The notes: generated from the letters alone by a model not told the origin. A stretch of 64,000 bases of DNA from Sphingomonas natans (GCF_030546695.1 NZ_JAUOTP010000003.1:372001-436000); one strand, 5' to 3'. Positions 37,657 through 47,583 are shown, numbered from the stretch's first letter. Numbers and translations: made by a program.

Positions 37657-38117
37657 GCCGTGGGCCGCACGGACGGGTCGACGATGCCGGCGGCGGCTCG
37701 CTCGCGCGCCTCGATCTCGTCGATCGTCTCGCCGCGTCCCGCGAGACGTCCCAAGACGGCGACCATGGCGAAGCAGAGGACCACCACGCCAGCGCCGCCC
37801 GCCAGCACCAGCGGGCCGCCCTGGATGGCGGCGACGACATCCTGCTGCGCGGCCATCGCCACGACGATGGGAATGTAGAGCGAGCCCCACAGGAAGACGC
37901 CGCGATTGACCCCGTCGCTCAGCAGGCCGCGCCGCGCCAGCCAGAGGCGCGCGATGATCAGGAGCAGCATGGCGATGCCGACACCGCCGACATTGGCTTT
38001 CACCCCCAGGACATAGCCCAGCATCTCGCCGAGAATCTGCCCGAGCAGGCTGCACAAGGCGAGCAGCGCCACGCCCGATATCGTCATGCGGGCGAACCCG
38101 CGCGACCGCGCCTCCAC
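37653..38117 (-). CDS. madL: Malonate transporter, MadL subunit
   Basis: 154 residues from a GTG with AGGAG upstream. Four membrane segments (about 14-33, 41-60, 77-95, 101-121). LGQILGEMLGYVLGVKANVGGVGIAMLLLI is the MadL signature. First gene of madL-madM-matR, divergent from matA. An ATG ten codons in is a possible alternative start. Confidence 0.9.
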   Translation of the reverse strand: MEARSRGFARMTISGVALLALCSLLGQILGEMLGYVLGVKANVGGVGIAMLLLIIARLWLARRGLLSDGVNRGVFLWGSLYIPIVVAMAAQQDVVAAIQGGPLVLAGGAGVVVLCFAMVAVLGRLAGRGETIDEIEARERAAAGIVDPSVRPTA

Positions 38118-38180
38118 TCATCTCCTGCAAAGGTAGCCACGCCGCTCTCCTGTATTCTTGATGCGCAATTTGACGTAATT

Positions 38181-38202
38181 CTGTATACGAGTCCTGTCAG
38201 GA
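38181..38202. promoter_or_regulatory. Putative MatR operator between madL and matA
   Basis: The 116-base divergent gap contains CTGTATACGAG with the palindrome GTATAC at 38183-38188 and, next to it, TCCTGTCAGGA (38192-38202), a perfect 5+1+5 palindrome. FCD regulators bind T-GT-AC-A type sites, and the MatR site described from Rhizobium is centred on GTATAC. A repressor here could control both operons. Confidence 0.5.
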
Positions 38203-38233
38203 TCACTATCCAAAATACAATGGCTGGAGGCCC

Positions 38234-39673
38234 ATGATGCACGATGTTTCGCTCGAGCCCCCGCCCAAGTCGCCACCGGCCGCCGACACCGAGCCGGCGC
38301 GACGTGCGGCGTTCAGCCCCCGCAGCGCCATCGCCAATCTGCTCGACGGCCTCTCGCAGGCAGGTCGCGACCTGCTGCGGGGCCATGCCTCCTTTACCGC
38401 GCGGGGCCGCAAGCGCGGCTCCGTGGCCGGCACGGCCGAACTGCTCGAGGAACTTGCCAAAGCCCTGCTGTCGGTCCGAGGCGAGGCGTCCGGCGTCGCG
38501 ATCGCCACCGACCTCCTCTCGCACTACGAAAAGGCCGAACCACCGGTCCGTCGCGCGTTCTTCGAGACGCTGTCGACCCGCTTCAGCCCCGACGAAGCCA
38601 AGCTGGCCACCTGCTGGGACCGCTATCGCAGCGAAGGCGCGTCGGCCCTGCCCGCGCTGGCCCAGGCCGCCGAGGCGCCGCGACAGGAGCTGTTTCGTCG
38701 CCTGAACCTGGCGCCCGGCGGGACCGGCGCGCTGGTCCGGATGCGGGCGGACCTGCTGGCGGAAATAGGAGGGAAAAGCAGGTCGCTCGAGGCGGTCGAT
38801 GCCGACCTTGTCCACCTGCTCCAGTCCTGGTTCAATCGCGGCTTCCTGTCGATGCGGTCGATCGACTGGTCCTCGCCAGCCAGCCTGCTCGAACGGATCA
38901 TCCGCTACGAGGCCGTGCACGATATTTCCAACTGGGAGGAATTGCGCCGCAGGCTCGATCCCGACGATCGGCGCTGCTTCGCCTTCTACCATCCCGCGAT
39001 GCCGGACGAACCCCTGATCTTCGTCGAAGTGGGTCTGACGGCGGCGATCCCCGACAGCATCCAGGCGATGCTCGATCCCGACCGGACCATCCTGGCGGCA
39101 AGCGAGGCCAGCACGGCGACTTTCTATTCGATCAGCAACTGTCAGCCGGGCCTCAAGGGCATTTCCTTCGGTCATTTCCTCATCAAGCAGGTGGCGACCG
39201 ATCTGAAGCGCGAACTGCCGGACCTCACCACCTTCGTCACCCTGTCGCCGATACCGGGCCTGATGCGCTGGCTTCGCGGGGTCACCTCCGATCCGGCCGA
39301 GGCGGCGATGGTCGAGCGCCTGGCATCGTCGAGCGAAGTCGACGAAGCGCAGGAGACGTCGGCGCGCGCCTTCCTGCTGCGGCAGGCGGTGACCTATTTC
39401 ACGCAGGCCCGCACAGCCGCCGGCAAGCCGGTCGATCCGGTCGCGCGCTTTCATCTCGGTAACGGGGCCCGGCTCGAGCGGCTTAACTGGCGGGCCGACA
39501 TTTCGGCCAACGGGCTGCGCCAGAGCGGCGGCCTGATGGTCAATTATCTCTACGACCTGCCGCAGATCGAAGACTATCACGAGGCCTATGCCAATCGCGC
39601 AGAGGTCGCGACCGGCGAGCCGTTCCGCAAGATGGCCAAGAGTCTGGCCGCCGACGTCCGTTCCAGAAAATAA
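38234..39673 (+). CDS. matA: Malonyl-CoA decarboxylase (MatA)
   Basis: 479 residues. It has the N-terminal helical domain (SRPR-type, about 90-190) and the C-terminal acetyltransferase-like catalytic domain. Family segments are visible: GISFGHFLIKQVA, TLSPIPGLMRWL with the conserved Ser, and DPVARFHLGNGARLERLNW with the catalytic His, ending GGLMVNYLYDL. The enzyme converts malonyl-CoA to acetyl-CoA and CO2. With MatB 15 bases downstream it turns malonate into acetyl-CoA. Confidence 0.94.
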   Translation: MMHDVSLEPPPKSPPAADTEPARRAAFSPRSAIANLLDGLSQAGRDLLRGHASFTARGRKRGSVAGTAELLEELAKALLSVRGEASGVAIATDLLSHYEKAEPPVRRAFFETLSTRFSPDEAKLATCWDRYRSEGASALPALAQAAEAPRQELFRRLNLAPGGTGALVRMRADLLAEIGGKSRSLEAVDADLVHLLQSWFNRGFLSMRSIDWSSPASLLERIIRYEAVHDISNWEELRRRLDPDDRRCFAFYHPAMPDEPLIFVEVGLTAAIPDSIQAMLDPDRTILAASEASTATFYSISNCQPGLKGISFGHFLIKQVATDLKRELPDLTTFVTLSPIPGLMRWLRGVTSDPAEAAMVERLASSSEVDEAQETSARAFLLRQAVTYFTQARTAAGKPVDPVARFHLGNGARLERLNWRADISANGLRQSGGLMVNYLYDLPQIEDYHEAYANRAEVATGEPFRKMAKSLAADVRSRK

Positions 39674-39688
39674 GGGTTCGCACCAATC

Positions 39689-41200
39689 ATGGCCAATCTG
39701 TTCGAGCGCCTCCAGACCTGTTTCCCGGCGGATCGCTCCCGCCCGTTCGCGACGCTCCCGGATGGCGCCATTCTCTCTTATGGCGATCTGGAAGCCCGAT
39801 CGGGACAATTCGCCAACCTGCTTGGGCAGCTGGGCGTCGCGCGCGGCGATCGGGTGGCGGTGCAGACGCCCAAGAGCATCGACATGCTGATGCTCTATCT
39901 CGCCTGCCTGCGCACCGGCGCCGTCTTCCTGCCGCTCAACCCCGCCTACACGGCCGGCGAGCTCGACTATTTCATGCGCGACGCGGAGCCGGCGCTGTTC
40001 GTCTGCGATCCCGCGCAGGCGGAGACCATTCGCCCCCTGGCCGAGGCCGCAGGCGTCGCCCGTGTCGAGACGCTGGGTGCGCACGGCGACGGCACGCTGA
40101 CGCTGGCGGCACGCGACATTTCTCCCGCATTCGCGACGCTCGACGTTGCCGACGATGATCTTGCCGCGATCCTGTACACGTCCGGCACGACAGGGCGGTC
40201 GAAGGGCGCGATGCTCAGTCATGGCAACCTCGCGTCCAACTGCTTCACCTTGCGCGACTATTGGCAATTCACCGCCGAAGACGTGCTGCTCCACGCGCTG
40301 CCGATCTTCCACACCCACGGCCTGTTCGTCGCCACGAACGTGACGCTCGCCGCGGGCGCGGCCCTGATTTTTCAGCCAGGCTTCGATGCCAATGCGGTGC
40401 TGGACGCCCTGCCGCGCGCTACCGTGCTCATGGGCGTGCCGACCTTCTACATCCGGCTGATCAAGGAGGATCGCTTCACCCGCGCGTTGGTCGCCCATAT
40501 GCGCCTCTTCGTGTCGGGCTCCGCGCCGCTGTCCGCCGACATCCACCGTGAATTCTCCGAACGCACCGGCCACGCGATCCTGGAGCGCTACGGCATGACC
40601 GAGACCAACATGAACACGTCCAACCCCTATGAGGGAGACCGTATTGCCGGCACGGTCGGCGTGCCGCTTCCAGGCGTCTCGATCCGCATTGCCGATACCG
40701 AGACCGGCGCGGTGCTGCCGCAGGACGAGATCGGGGTGATCGAAATCCAGGGACCCAATGTCTTCCAGGGCTATTGGAGAATGCCCGAGAAGACCGCCGC
40801 GGAATTTCACGACGGCTATTTCATCTCCGGCGACCTGGGCTTCATCGATAGACGAGGCTATGTCTCGATCGTCGGTCGCGCGAAGGACCTCATCATCTCG
40901 GGCGGCTATAACATCTACCCGGCCGAGGTTGAGACCGCGCTCGACGAATTGCCGCAGGTCCGTGAATCCGCCGTCGTCGGCGTGCCCCATCCCGACCTGG
41001 GAGAGGGCGTCGTGGGGGTCGTCGTGCCCGTCCATGCGGATTTTGCCGATGCCGCCGCGCTCACGACCCAACTGGCCGACACGCTTGCCCGCTTCAAGCA
41101 GCCCCGGCGGATCGTCTTCGTCGACGAACTGCCCAAGAACGGCATGGGCAAGGTCCAGAAGACCGTGCTGCGCGAGCAGCTCGCCGACAGCTTCAAATGA
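39689..41200 (+). CDS. matB: Malonyl-CoA synthetase (MatB)
   Basis: 503 residues, ANL adenylate-forming family. P-loop AILYTSGTTGRSKGAML (about 155-171), YGMTETNMNTSNPYEG (A5 motif), GDLGFIDRRGYVSIVGRAKDLIISGGYNIYP split over A7/A8, and the catalytic Lys in PKNGMGKVQK near the end. The TETNM and NPY(D/E)G pattern is specific for malonyl-CoA ligases. Second gene of the matA-matB operon. Confidence 0.95.
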   Translation: MANLFERLQTCFPADRSRPFATLPDGAILSYGDLEARSGQFANLLGQLGVARGDRVAVQTPKSIDMLMLYLACLRTGAVFLPLNPAYTAGELDYFMRDAEPALFVCDPAQAETIRPLAEAAGVARVETLGAHGDGTLTLAARDISPAFATLDVADDDLAAILYTSGTTGRSKGAMLSHGNLASNCFTLRDYWQFTAEDVLLHALPIFHTHGLFVATNVTLAAGAALIFQPGFDANAVLDALPRATVLMGVPTFYIRLIKEDRFTRALVAHMRLFVSGSAPLSADIHREFSERTGHAILERYGMTETNMNTSNPYEGDRIAGTVGVPLPGVSIRIADTETGAVLPQDEIGVIEIQGPNVFQGYWRMPEKTAAEFHDGYFISGDLGFIDRRGYVSIVGRAKDLIISGGYNIYPAEVETALDELPQVRESAVVGVPHPDLGEGVVGVVVPVHADFADAAALTTQLADTLARFKQPRRIVFVDELPKNGMGKVQKTVLREQLADSFK

Positions 41201-41223
41201 TAGCCTCCCGGTCGACAATTGCG

Positions 41224-41241
41224 CGGTGACGAACTGGCGTC
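41224..41241. terminator. Hairpin between convergent matB and mmsB
   Basis: GTGACG (41224-41229) and CGTCAC (41236-41241) form a perfect 6-bp stem with a 6-base loop just after matB. No T tract follows, so it would be a weak or factor-assisted terminator. Confidence 0.35.
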
Positions 41242-41373
41242 ACATGCGGTGTGGCGCCGGAGCGCAGGGCGATCGAGACCTTCTCCGGCGAGGTGGCGGC
41301 GCGTGCGATGCGGCCGGCTTCCGAAGAAGTGGGGCCCGTCGCCACACCCTGCGGCGTCTTGGCCTCGTGCGGC

Positions 41374-42261
41374 TTAGCTCCGATCGCCGTTGAGGAAGCG
41401 GATCATCGCCGAAAAGTCCTTCCCGCCCATGCCGGCGTTGGTCATCGCCTGATAGAGCGCTTCGGCGGCCGCCCCCATCGGCACGCTCGCATCCACGCCA
41501 TGCGCGGCTTCGACCGCCAGCTTGAGATCCTTGAGCTGCAGGGCGGCGGCAAAGCCGCCTTCATAACCACGGTCGGCGGGCGTTTCGGGGCCGACGCCGG
41601 GCACCGGGCAGTAGGAGGTCATCGACCAGCTCTGGCCGGATGCCTTGGATGAGATGTCGTAAAAGGTCTTGAGATCGAGCCCCAGTTTCTCGGCCAGCAG
41701 GAACGCCTCGCACGTCGCGACCATCGTCGCACCGAGCAGCATGTTGTTGCAGATTTTGGCGCCCTGCCCCGCGCCGGCCGCGCCGGCATGGATAACGGCC
41801 TTGCCCATCCGCTCCAGGACCGGCCTGGCGCGTGCGAAGGCGCCGTCCGTGCCGCCGACCATGAAGGTGAGCGTCCCGGCATTGGCGGCCGCAATCCCGC
41901 CAGACACGGGCGCGTCCATCATCGCCAGCCCCTTGGCCTCTGCACCGGCGATGACCGCGCGGGCCGACGCGACGTCGATCGTAGAACAGTCGAGCAAAAG
42001 CGCCCCGGCGGGCACCGCCGCGAAGACCTCGCCTTCATAGACCGCCCGGACATGCTTGCCGGCAGGCAGCATCGAGACGACCACTTCGGCATCGGTGGCA
42101 GCGTCAGCGGCGGACGCAGCGCGCTGGCACCCCGCCTGTACCGCTCGCACGAGCGCGGCCTCGGCCAGATCGAACGCGCGCACGACATTGCCGGCTTTCG
42201 CCAGGTTGGCCGCCATGCCGCCGCCCATATTGCCCAGCCCGACAAACGCGATCCTGCTCAT
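41374..42261 (-). CDS. mmsB: 3-hydroxyisobutyrate dehydrogenase (MmsB)
   Basis: 295 residues. NAD-binding GLGNMGGGMAANLAKAG (7-23), LLDCSTIDVASAR, substrate-binding DAPVSGGIAAANAGTL (about 122-137), and the catalytic Lys in GAGQGAKICNNM (about 173). It oxidises 3-hydroxyisobutyrate to methylmalonate semialdehyde in valine degradation. Last gene of the mmsA-to-mmsB operon, 44 bases after the enoyl-CoA hydratase. Confidence 0.95.
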   Translation of the reverse strand: MSRIAFVGLGNMGGGMAANLAKAGNVVRAFDLAEAALVRAVQAGCQRAASAADAATDAEVVVSMLPAGKHVRAVYEGEVFAAVPAGALLLDCSTIDVASARAVIAGAEAKGLAMMDAPVSGGIAAANAGTLTFMVGGTDGAFARARPVLERMGKAVIHAGAAGAGQGAKICNNMLLGATMVATCEAFLLAEKLGLDLKTFYDISSKASGQSWSMTSYCPVPGVGPETPADRGYEGGFAAALQLKDLKLAVEAAHGVDASVPMGAAAEALYQAMTNAGMGGKDFSAMIRFLNGDRS

Positions 42262-42305
42262 AGCTTCTCCCAGTCTCTATCAGGTGCCGCCCGGATCTGC
42301 GGCGA

Positions 42306-43082
42306 TCAGCGTCCGGACCAGACGCCGGGCCGCTTTTCGACGAAGGCGGTCATGCCCTCGGTCTTGTCCTCGGTCGCGGTCAGCCCTGCGAACAGGCGAC
42401 GTTCGAAGACGATGCCCATCGCAAGGCCCGTCTCGAAGGCCGCGTTGACCATCTCCTTGTTCGCGATCGCGGCGAGCGGCGCCATCGCCGCAATCGCTGC
42501 CGCGCTCTTGAGCGCCTCCTCGATCAGATCGGCGGCCGGCACGATCCGCGCGACCAGGCTCGCGCGCTCGGCCTCGTCCGCCCCCATCATCCGCCCGGTC
42601 AGGCACATTTCCATCGCCTTGGCCTTGCCCACAGCGCGGGTCAGGCGCTGCGAGCCGCCCATGCCCGGCGCCACGCCGAGCTTGATCTCCGGCTGGCCGA
42701 ACTTGGCCGTGTCCGCCGCGAGGATGAAATCCGCCATCATCGCCAGCTCGCAACCGCCACCCAGCGCGAAGCCCGCCACGGCAGCTATCCACGGCTTGCG
42801 GGTCGCCGTGACCTGCTCCCAGCCCGCGAAAAAGTTCGTCGCATAATTGTGGGAGAAGCCGTTAGGCTGCATCTCCTTGATGTCGGCGCCGGCCGCGAAC
42901 GCCTTCTCGCTGCCGGTCAGCACCAGACAGCGCTGCTCCGGATCCGCATCATAAGCGGCAAAGGCCGCGATCAGGTCGGTCAACACCTGGGCGTTCAGCG
43001 CGTTAAGCGCCTGTGGCCGGTTGAGCCGCACCAGGGTCACCGCATCGTGCCGCTCGATCAGAAGGGTCTCATAATCCGACAT
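42306..43082 (-). CDS. Enoyl-CoA hydratase (methacrylyl-CoA hydration)
   Basis: 258 residues from the ATG at 43082. Both catalytic glutamates of mitochondrial-type hydratases are present, in [14 protein letters not shown] and in [16 protein letters not shown]; oxyanion segment [10 protein letters not shown]. In this operon it most likely hydrates methacrylyl-CoA to 3-hydroxyisobutyryl-CoA, though the family is broad. Confidence 0.93.
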   Translation of the reverse strand: MSDYETLLIERHDAVTLVRLNRPQALNALNAQVLTDLIAAFAAYDADPEQRCLVLTGSEKAFAAGADIKEMQPNGFSHNYATNFFAGWEQVTATRKPWIAAVAGFALGGGCELAMMADFILAADTAKFGQPEIKLGVAPGMGGSQRLTRAVGKAKAMEMCLTGRMMGADEAERASLVARIVPAADLIEEALKSAAAIAAMAPLAAIANKEMVNAAFETGLAMGIVFERRLFAGLTATEDKTEGMTAFVEKRPGVWSGR

Positions 43083-43119
43083 CGTCATCGTCCTCGCTGA
43101 AGCTGTCTCGCGCGCGCGA

Positions 43120-44235
43120 TCAGGCCGCCGGGGTCCATTCCTCGGCGGGATCGAGCGGGGCGAAGATCTGGTCGATCGCATGATCGGGCACGCCCTCGGG
43201 CGTCGATGGGTTCCAGGTCGGCTGGTTGTCCTTGTCGACGATCAGCGCGCGCACGCCCTCGAGAAAATCGCTGCGCTGGCAAAGATGGGCCGCGACGCGA
43301 TATTCGACGCGCATCTCGTCCGCGAAATCGACATGGTCGCGGCCGTGCCGGACCAGCCGAAGCGAGACCTTGCACGATTGCGGGCTTTTGGTGGCGAGGA
43401 TCGCGCGCTGCTTTTGCGCCCACTCCGATCCGTCCGCTTCCAGCGCCGCGAGGATTGTCTCGTAGCTTTCGCCTCCGAACAGCCGGTCGATCGCGGCGCG
43501 GTGGCTATCGATGCCCGCGTCAGGCGGCGTTTCGCTCGCCTGTGCCAGCAAAGCGTCCACCTCGGTCGGGCGCGCGATCAGATCGGCCTTCAGCGCGTCG
43601 AGCGCGCCTGCGCGCACATAATGTGTGGCCAGGCCCAGAGCGACGCACTCGGCGCCGTCGAGCCGCCCACCGGTCAGCGCCAGATACTCGCCGGTCCGTC
43701 CGGGCAGTCGCGACAGATACCAGCCGCCGCCGACGTCGGGAAACAGACCGATGCCGGTCTCGGGCATCGCGAACATCGTCCGTTCGGTCGCGATCCGGTA
43801 TTTGGCGGGCTGCGAGATGCCGACGCCGCCTCCCATCGTGATCCCGTCCATGAAGGCCACGACAGGCTTGGCGTAGGTGAAGAGCTGATGGTTCAACCGA
43901 TATTCGTCGAAGAAGAAGCGGCGCGCCGCGTCCCCGTCGGTGCGGCCGCTATCCCAGATCGCGCGGATGTCGCCGCCAGCACAGAAGCCGCGCGAGAGCT
44001 TGGGATCGCCGTCCGGCGAGGCGGCATGGTCGATCAGGACGAGCCGGACCGCGTCGTCCGCGTACCAGTCGGCGAGCGCTGCCGCCATGTCGACGCACAT
44101 GCCGTGCGTCAGCGCGTGGATCGCGCGGGGGCGGTTGAGCCGGAGCCGCCCGACGCCGCTTTCCGCCGAGACGATGACCTCCCGATCGTCCGGGGGAGAG
44201 GCCGAGCCTTTCGACATGTCGTCGCGAAGCGTCAC
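43120..44235 (-). CDS. 3-hydroxyisobutyryl-CoA hydrolase
   Basis: 371 residues from a GTG that overlaps the stop of the preceding gene (an ATG six codons in is also possible). Crotonase fold with the HIBCH pattern: [52 protein letters not shown] and the C-terminal [19 protein letters not shown] split by helices. It frees 3-hydroxyisobutyrate from CoA in valine degradation. Confidence 0.93.
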   Translation of the reverse strand: MTLRDDMSKGSASPPDDREVIVSAESGVGRLRLNRPRAIHALTHGMCVDMAAALADWYADDAVRLVLIDHAASPDGDPKLSRGFCAGGDIRAIWDSGRTDGDAARRFFFDEYRLNHQLFTYAKPVVAFMDGITMGGGVGISQPAKYRIATERTMFAMPETGIGLFPDVGGGWYLSRLPGRTGEYLALTGGRLDGAECVALGLATHYVRAGALDALKADLIARPTEVDALLAQASETPPDAGIDSHRAAIDRLFGGESYETILAALEADGSEWAQKQRAILATKSPQSCKVSLRLVRHGRDHVDFADEMRVEYRVAAHLCQRSDFLEGVRALIVDKDNQPTWNPSTPEGVPDHAIDQIFAPLDPAEEWTPAA

Positions 44236-45374
44236 TGGCGCACCAGATCGCGGCCGATGATCATCTGCATGACCTCGTTGGTTCCTTCCAGGATGCGGTG
44301 GACGCGCAGATCGCGCAGGAGCTTCTCGATCGGATAATCCTTGAGGTAGCCGTAGCCGCCGAAGAGCTGGAGCGCGCGATCGACCACCGACCAGCCGGTC
44401 TCGGTCGCGAGCTTCTTGGCCATCGCCGCGAACCTGGTCTTGTCGGGTGCATTTTCGGTGACCTTCACCGCCGCCGCATAAAGCAGCATGCGTGCTGCCT
44501 GCAGGTCGATTTCCATGTCCGCCAGCTTGAACTGGGTCGCCTGAAAGTCGGCGATGCTCTGGCCGAACTGACGGCGATCCTTCGTGTAGGCGATCGCCTC
44601 GTCCAGCGCGCGCTGCGCGCCGCCGAGCGAACAGGCGCCGATATTGAGGCGCCCGCCATCCAGGCCCATCATCGCGATGCGGAAGCCCTCACCCTCGCCG
44701 CCGATCCGGTTTGCCACCGGCACGCGAACCTCGTCGAGGATCAGCTGTGCGGTCGGCTGCGTGTTCCAGCCGAGCTTCTTCTCCTGCGCGCCGAAGCTGA
44801 CGCCGGGCATGTCCTTCTCGATGGCGAGACAGGTGATGCCCTTGGGGCCATCCGCGCCGGTGCGCACCATCGTCACATACAATTCGTTGACGCCGCCGCC
44901 CGAGATGAACTGCTTGGAACCCGAGACGACATAATGGTCGCCGTCGAGGACGGCTCTGGTCTTGAGCGCGGCTGCATCGGAGCCCGACGAGGGCTCGGTC
45001 AGGCAATAGCTGGCGAGCATCTCGCAGGAGACGAGGCGAGAAAGATAGGTCTCCTTCACCACCTGGCCGCCGAAACGATCGATCATCCACGCGCCCATAT
45101 TGTGGATCGAGATGAAGGCGGACGTGGAGGGGCAGCCATAGGCCATCGCCTCCATGATCAGCGCCGCCTCCAGCCGGCCGAGCCCGACCCCGCCCGCGTC
45201 TTCGGACACGTAGATGCCGCCGAAACCGAGTTCGGCCGAGGCCGTCACCACGGCCCGCGGGAAATGATGCGCCTCGTCCCACGCGCCAGCATGAGGCGTG
45301 ATCGCCTCGGCGGTGAACCGGCGCGCCATCTCCTGGATGGCGCGCTGATCCTCGGTCAGGTCGAACTGGCTCAA
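44232..45374 (-). CDS. Isobutyryl-CoA dehydrogenase-like acyl-CoA dehydrogenase
   Basis: 380 residues from a TTG at 45374; homologues begin with SQFDLTEDQRAIQEMARRF, which follows directly. The frame stays open to an ATG at 45434, but that would overlap mmsA by 50 bases. FAD-binding YCLTEPSSGSDAAALKT, substrate segment GGGVNELYVTMV, and the end HRILEGTNEVMQMIIGRDL with the catalytic Glu of EGTNE-type enzymes. It oxidises isobutyryl-CoA to methacrylyl-CoA, inferred from the operon. Confidence 0.9.
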   Translation of the reverse strand: MSQFDLTEDQRAIQEMARRFTAEAITPHAGAWDEAHHFPRAVVTASAELGFGGIYVSEDAGGVGLGRLEAALIMEAMAYGCPSTSAFISIHNMGAWMIDRFGGQVVKETYLSRLVSCEMLASYCLTEPSSGSDAAALKTRAVLDGDHYVVSGSKQFISGGGVNELYVTMVRTGADGPKGITCLAIEKDMPGVSFGAQEKKLGWNTQPTAQLILDEVRVPVANRIGGEGEGFRIAMMGLDGGRLNIGACSLGGAQRALDEAIAYTKDRRQFGQSIADFQATQFKLADMEIDLQAARMLLYAAAVKVTENAPDKTRFAAMAKKLATETGWSVVDRALQLFGGYGYLKDYPIEKLLRDLRVHRILEGTNEVMQMIIGRDLVRQ

Positions 45375-45384
45375 GGTGCCCTGC

Positions 45385-46884
45385 TCACCCCATCGTCGGA
45401 ATGACGAAGGAACTGTCGCCGGAGACGCCGCCATCCGGCCAGCGCTGGGTGACCGTCTTCACCTTGGTGAAGAACTTCACGCCCTCCATGCCGTGCTGGT
45501 TGGTGTCGCCGAAGGCGGACCGCTTCCAGCCGCCGAACGTGTGATAGGCGACCGGCACCGGGATCGGCACGTTGATGCCGACCATGCCGACATTGACGCG
45601 GGCCGCGAATTCGCGCGCGGCATGGCCGTTGCGCGTGAAGATGGCGACGCCGTTGCCGTACTGATGCTCGCTCGGCAGCCGCAGCGCCGTCTCAAAATCG
45701 GGCGCGCGCACCATCTGCAGGACGGGACCGAAAATCTCCTCCTGATAGGTGCGCATGCCCGTCGTCACCTTGTCGAACAGGGTCGGCCCGACGAAGAAGC
45801 CGTCTTCGTGGCCCTGCAACGCGAAGCCGCGTCCGTCGACGACGAGCTCGGCGCCCTCGTCCACGCCCATCTGGATGTAATTCTCGATCTTCGCCTTGTG
45901 CGCGGCGGTGACCACCGGTCCATAATGGGCGTCGGGATCGGTCGAGACGCCGACCCGCAGCGCCTCGATCGCGGGGATCAGCTTTTCGCGCAGCGCGACT
46001 GCGGTCTTGTCGCCGATCGGCACCACGACCGGGAGCGCCATGCAGCGCTCGCCCGCCGAACCGAAGGCGGCACCGGACAGGTCGGCGACGACCTGGTCCA
46101 GATCGGCGTCCGGCATCACGATGCCGTGATTCTTGGCGCCGCCCATCGCCTGCACGCGCTTCCCCGCGGCAACGCCGCGCTGATAGACATAATGGGCGAT
46201 GTCGGACGAGCCGACGAAGCTGACCGCCGAGATAGCCGGATGATCGAGGATCGCATCCACCATCTCCTTGTCGCCATGGACGACCTGGAGGATGCCCTCC
46301 GGCGCACCAGCCTCCAGCATCAGTTCGGCCAGCCGGTTCGGAACCGAAGGATCGCGCTCGGACGGCTTCAGGATGAAGGCGTTGCCCACCGCGATCGCGA
46401 CGCCGAACATCCACATCGGGATCATCGCCGGGAAGTTGAACGGGGTGATGCCCGAGACGATGCCCAGCGGCTGGCGCATCGAATAGACGTCGATGCCGGG
46501 GCCCGCGCCCTGCGTATATTCGCCCTTCAGCACGTGAGGGATGCCGCAGGCGAATTCGACGACCTCGAGGCCGCGCTGGATGTCGCCCTTGGCGTCCGCG
46601 ACGACCTTGCCATGCTCGGACGAGAGGAGCTCGGCCAGCTCCTGCATGTTCTTCTCGATGAGCTGCTTGAAGTTGAACATCACGCGCGCGCGGCGCTGCG
46701 GATTGGTCGCCGCCCAGGCCGGTTGCGCCTTGGCGGCGGCCGCGACGGCGCGCTCCAGGTCGGCGGCGGTGCCGAGACCGAGCCGCGCCTGGACCTTGCC
46801 GGTGTTGGGATCGAAAATGTCGCTGAAGCGGCTCGCCGGCGCGCCCGCAGCGGAGCCTGCAATCATATGGTCAAGCGTACGCAT
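45385..46884 (-). CDS. mmsA: CoA-acylating methylmalonate-semialdehyde dehydrogenase (MmsA)
   Basis: 499 residues. Aldehyde dehydrogenase fold: GITPFNFPAMIPMWMFGVAIAVGN, KPSERDPSVPNRLAELM, FVGSSDIAHYVYQRG, GAKNHGIVMPDAD, and catalytic Cys in GSAGERCMALPV. The missing general-base Glu and these segments are typical of MmsA, which converts methylmalonate semialdehyde to propionyl-CoA. First gene of the valine-degradation operon. Confidence 0.96.
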   Translation of the reverse strand: MRTLDHMIAGSAAGAPASRFSDIFDPNTGKVQARLGLGTAADLERAVAAAAKAQPAWAATNPQRRARVMFNFKQLIEKNMQELAELLSSEHGKVVADAKGDIQRGLEVVEFACGIPHVLKGEYTQGAGPGIDVYSMRQPLGIVSGITPFNFPAMIPMWMFGVAIAVGNAFILKPSERDPSVPNRLAELMLEAGAPEGILQVVHGDKEMVDAILDHPAISAVSFVGSSDIAHYVYQRGVAAGKRVQAMGGAKNHGIVMPDADLDQVVADLSGAAFGSAGERCMALPVVVPIGDKTAVALREKLIPAIEALRVGVSTDPDAHYGPVVTAAHKAKIENYIQMGVDEGAELVVDGRGFALQGHEDGFFVGPTLFDKVTTGMRTYQEEIFGPVLQMVRAPDFETALRLPSEHQYGNGVAIFTRNGHAAREFAARVNVGMVGINVPIPVPVAYHTFGGWKRSAFGDTNQHGMEGVKFFTKVKTVTQRWPDGGVSGDSSFVIPTMG

Positions 46885-46978
46885 CGAGGATGCTCCTTGT
46901 TGGTCGGTAGGGTCGGTCTTTGGGAAAGAGGCCGGGCATCCGAACGTCGCTTGGGCCCGGCCTCCGCGGATGCTCGAC

Positions 46979-47371
46979 TTAATGGGCCGCGCGTTTCTGC
47001 AATTTCACGCGGGTGCGCGAGATCTTCCAGCCGTCCAGCGTTCGGACGAGGGTCCGGTAATACCAGCCGTTGTTCGAATGCGCGTCGTCGTCGCCGATGA
47101 ACATGTAGCTCTCGATCGTTTCTGCCACGTCACCGTCGAGCATGATCCGGCTCGGCCCGCCGACATGCACGCCATGCGGCGCCTGCGAGAGCATGGCCGA
47201 GATTTCCGCACGACCTTTCAGCACCTGGCGGAAGACTTCATATTCCGCGTCATCTGTGAAGAGATCCAGCCAGCGTTCGAACGTGTCGATCTCAAGACGC
47301 AGGCAATATTCGTTCAGGACCTCCTGGATGGCGATCTTGTCCGACAACGTCTGATGATCCACCTGAACCAT
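46979..47371 (-). CDS. SnoaL/NTF2-like protein, ring-hydroxylase beta-subunit fold
   Basis: 130 residues: IQEVLNEYCLRLEIDTFERWLDLFTDDAEYEVF is the opening of NTF2-fold proteins of the aromatic dioxygenase beta-subunit type; FIGDDDAHSNNGWYYRTLVRTLDGWKISRTRVKL closes the barrel. Stand-alone members are often isomerases, dehydratases or accessory proteins in catabolic clusters. There is no dioxygenase alpha subunit near. Probably the last gene of the 47-56 kb minus-strand cluster. Confidence 0.82.
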   Translation of the reverse strand: MVQVDHQTLSDKIAIQEVLNEYCLRLEIDTFERWLDLFTDDAEYEVFRQVLKGRAEISAMLSQAPHGVHVGGPSRIMLDGDVAETIESYMFIGDDDAHSNNGWYYRTLVRTLDGWKISRTRVKLQKRAAH

Positions 47372-47583
47372 GTCGTCTTGCTCTCACTCTCTGACGCCTT
47401 GACCTGTTCGGACGGGCCGGACGGCCGCGGCCGGTCGGCAGCGGCACAGCCCCACGCCGCACGTCCACCGGGAACCAGAGATTACTAATCATCCCGGCGG
47501 AATTATGCTACAGCCGCATTGCATTCTTCGCCCGGCCGATCATTTGCGTCCGCTCGTCCTCCAGATCGGGCTGCGGGGGCGGG

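Noticed and set aside
38084-41218. Very long open frame on the minus strand opposite matA and matB
   Set aside because: It mirrors two well-supported genes; the translation is rich in Arg, His, Asp and Gly without any family motif, typical for antisense frames in GC-rich DNA.
44232-45434. ATG start at 45434 for the acyl-CoA dehydrogenase
   Set aside because: It would overlap mmsA by 50 bases and add a Pro/Ser-rich leader; homologues begin at the SQFDLTEDQ segment, so the TTG at 45374 is preferred.
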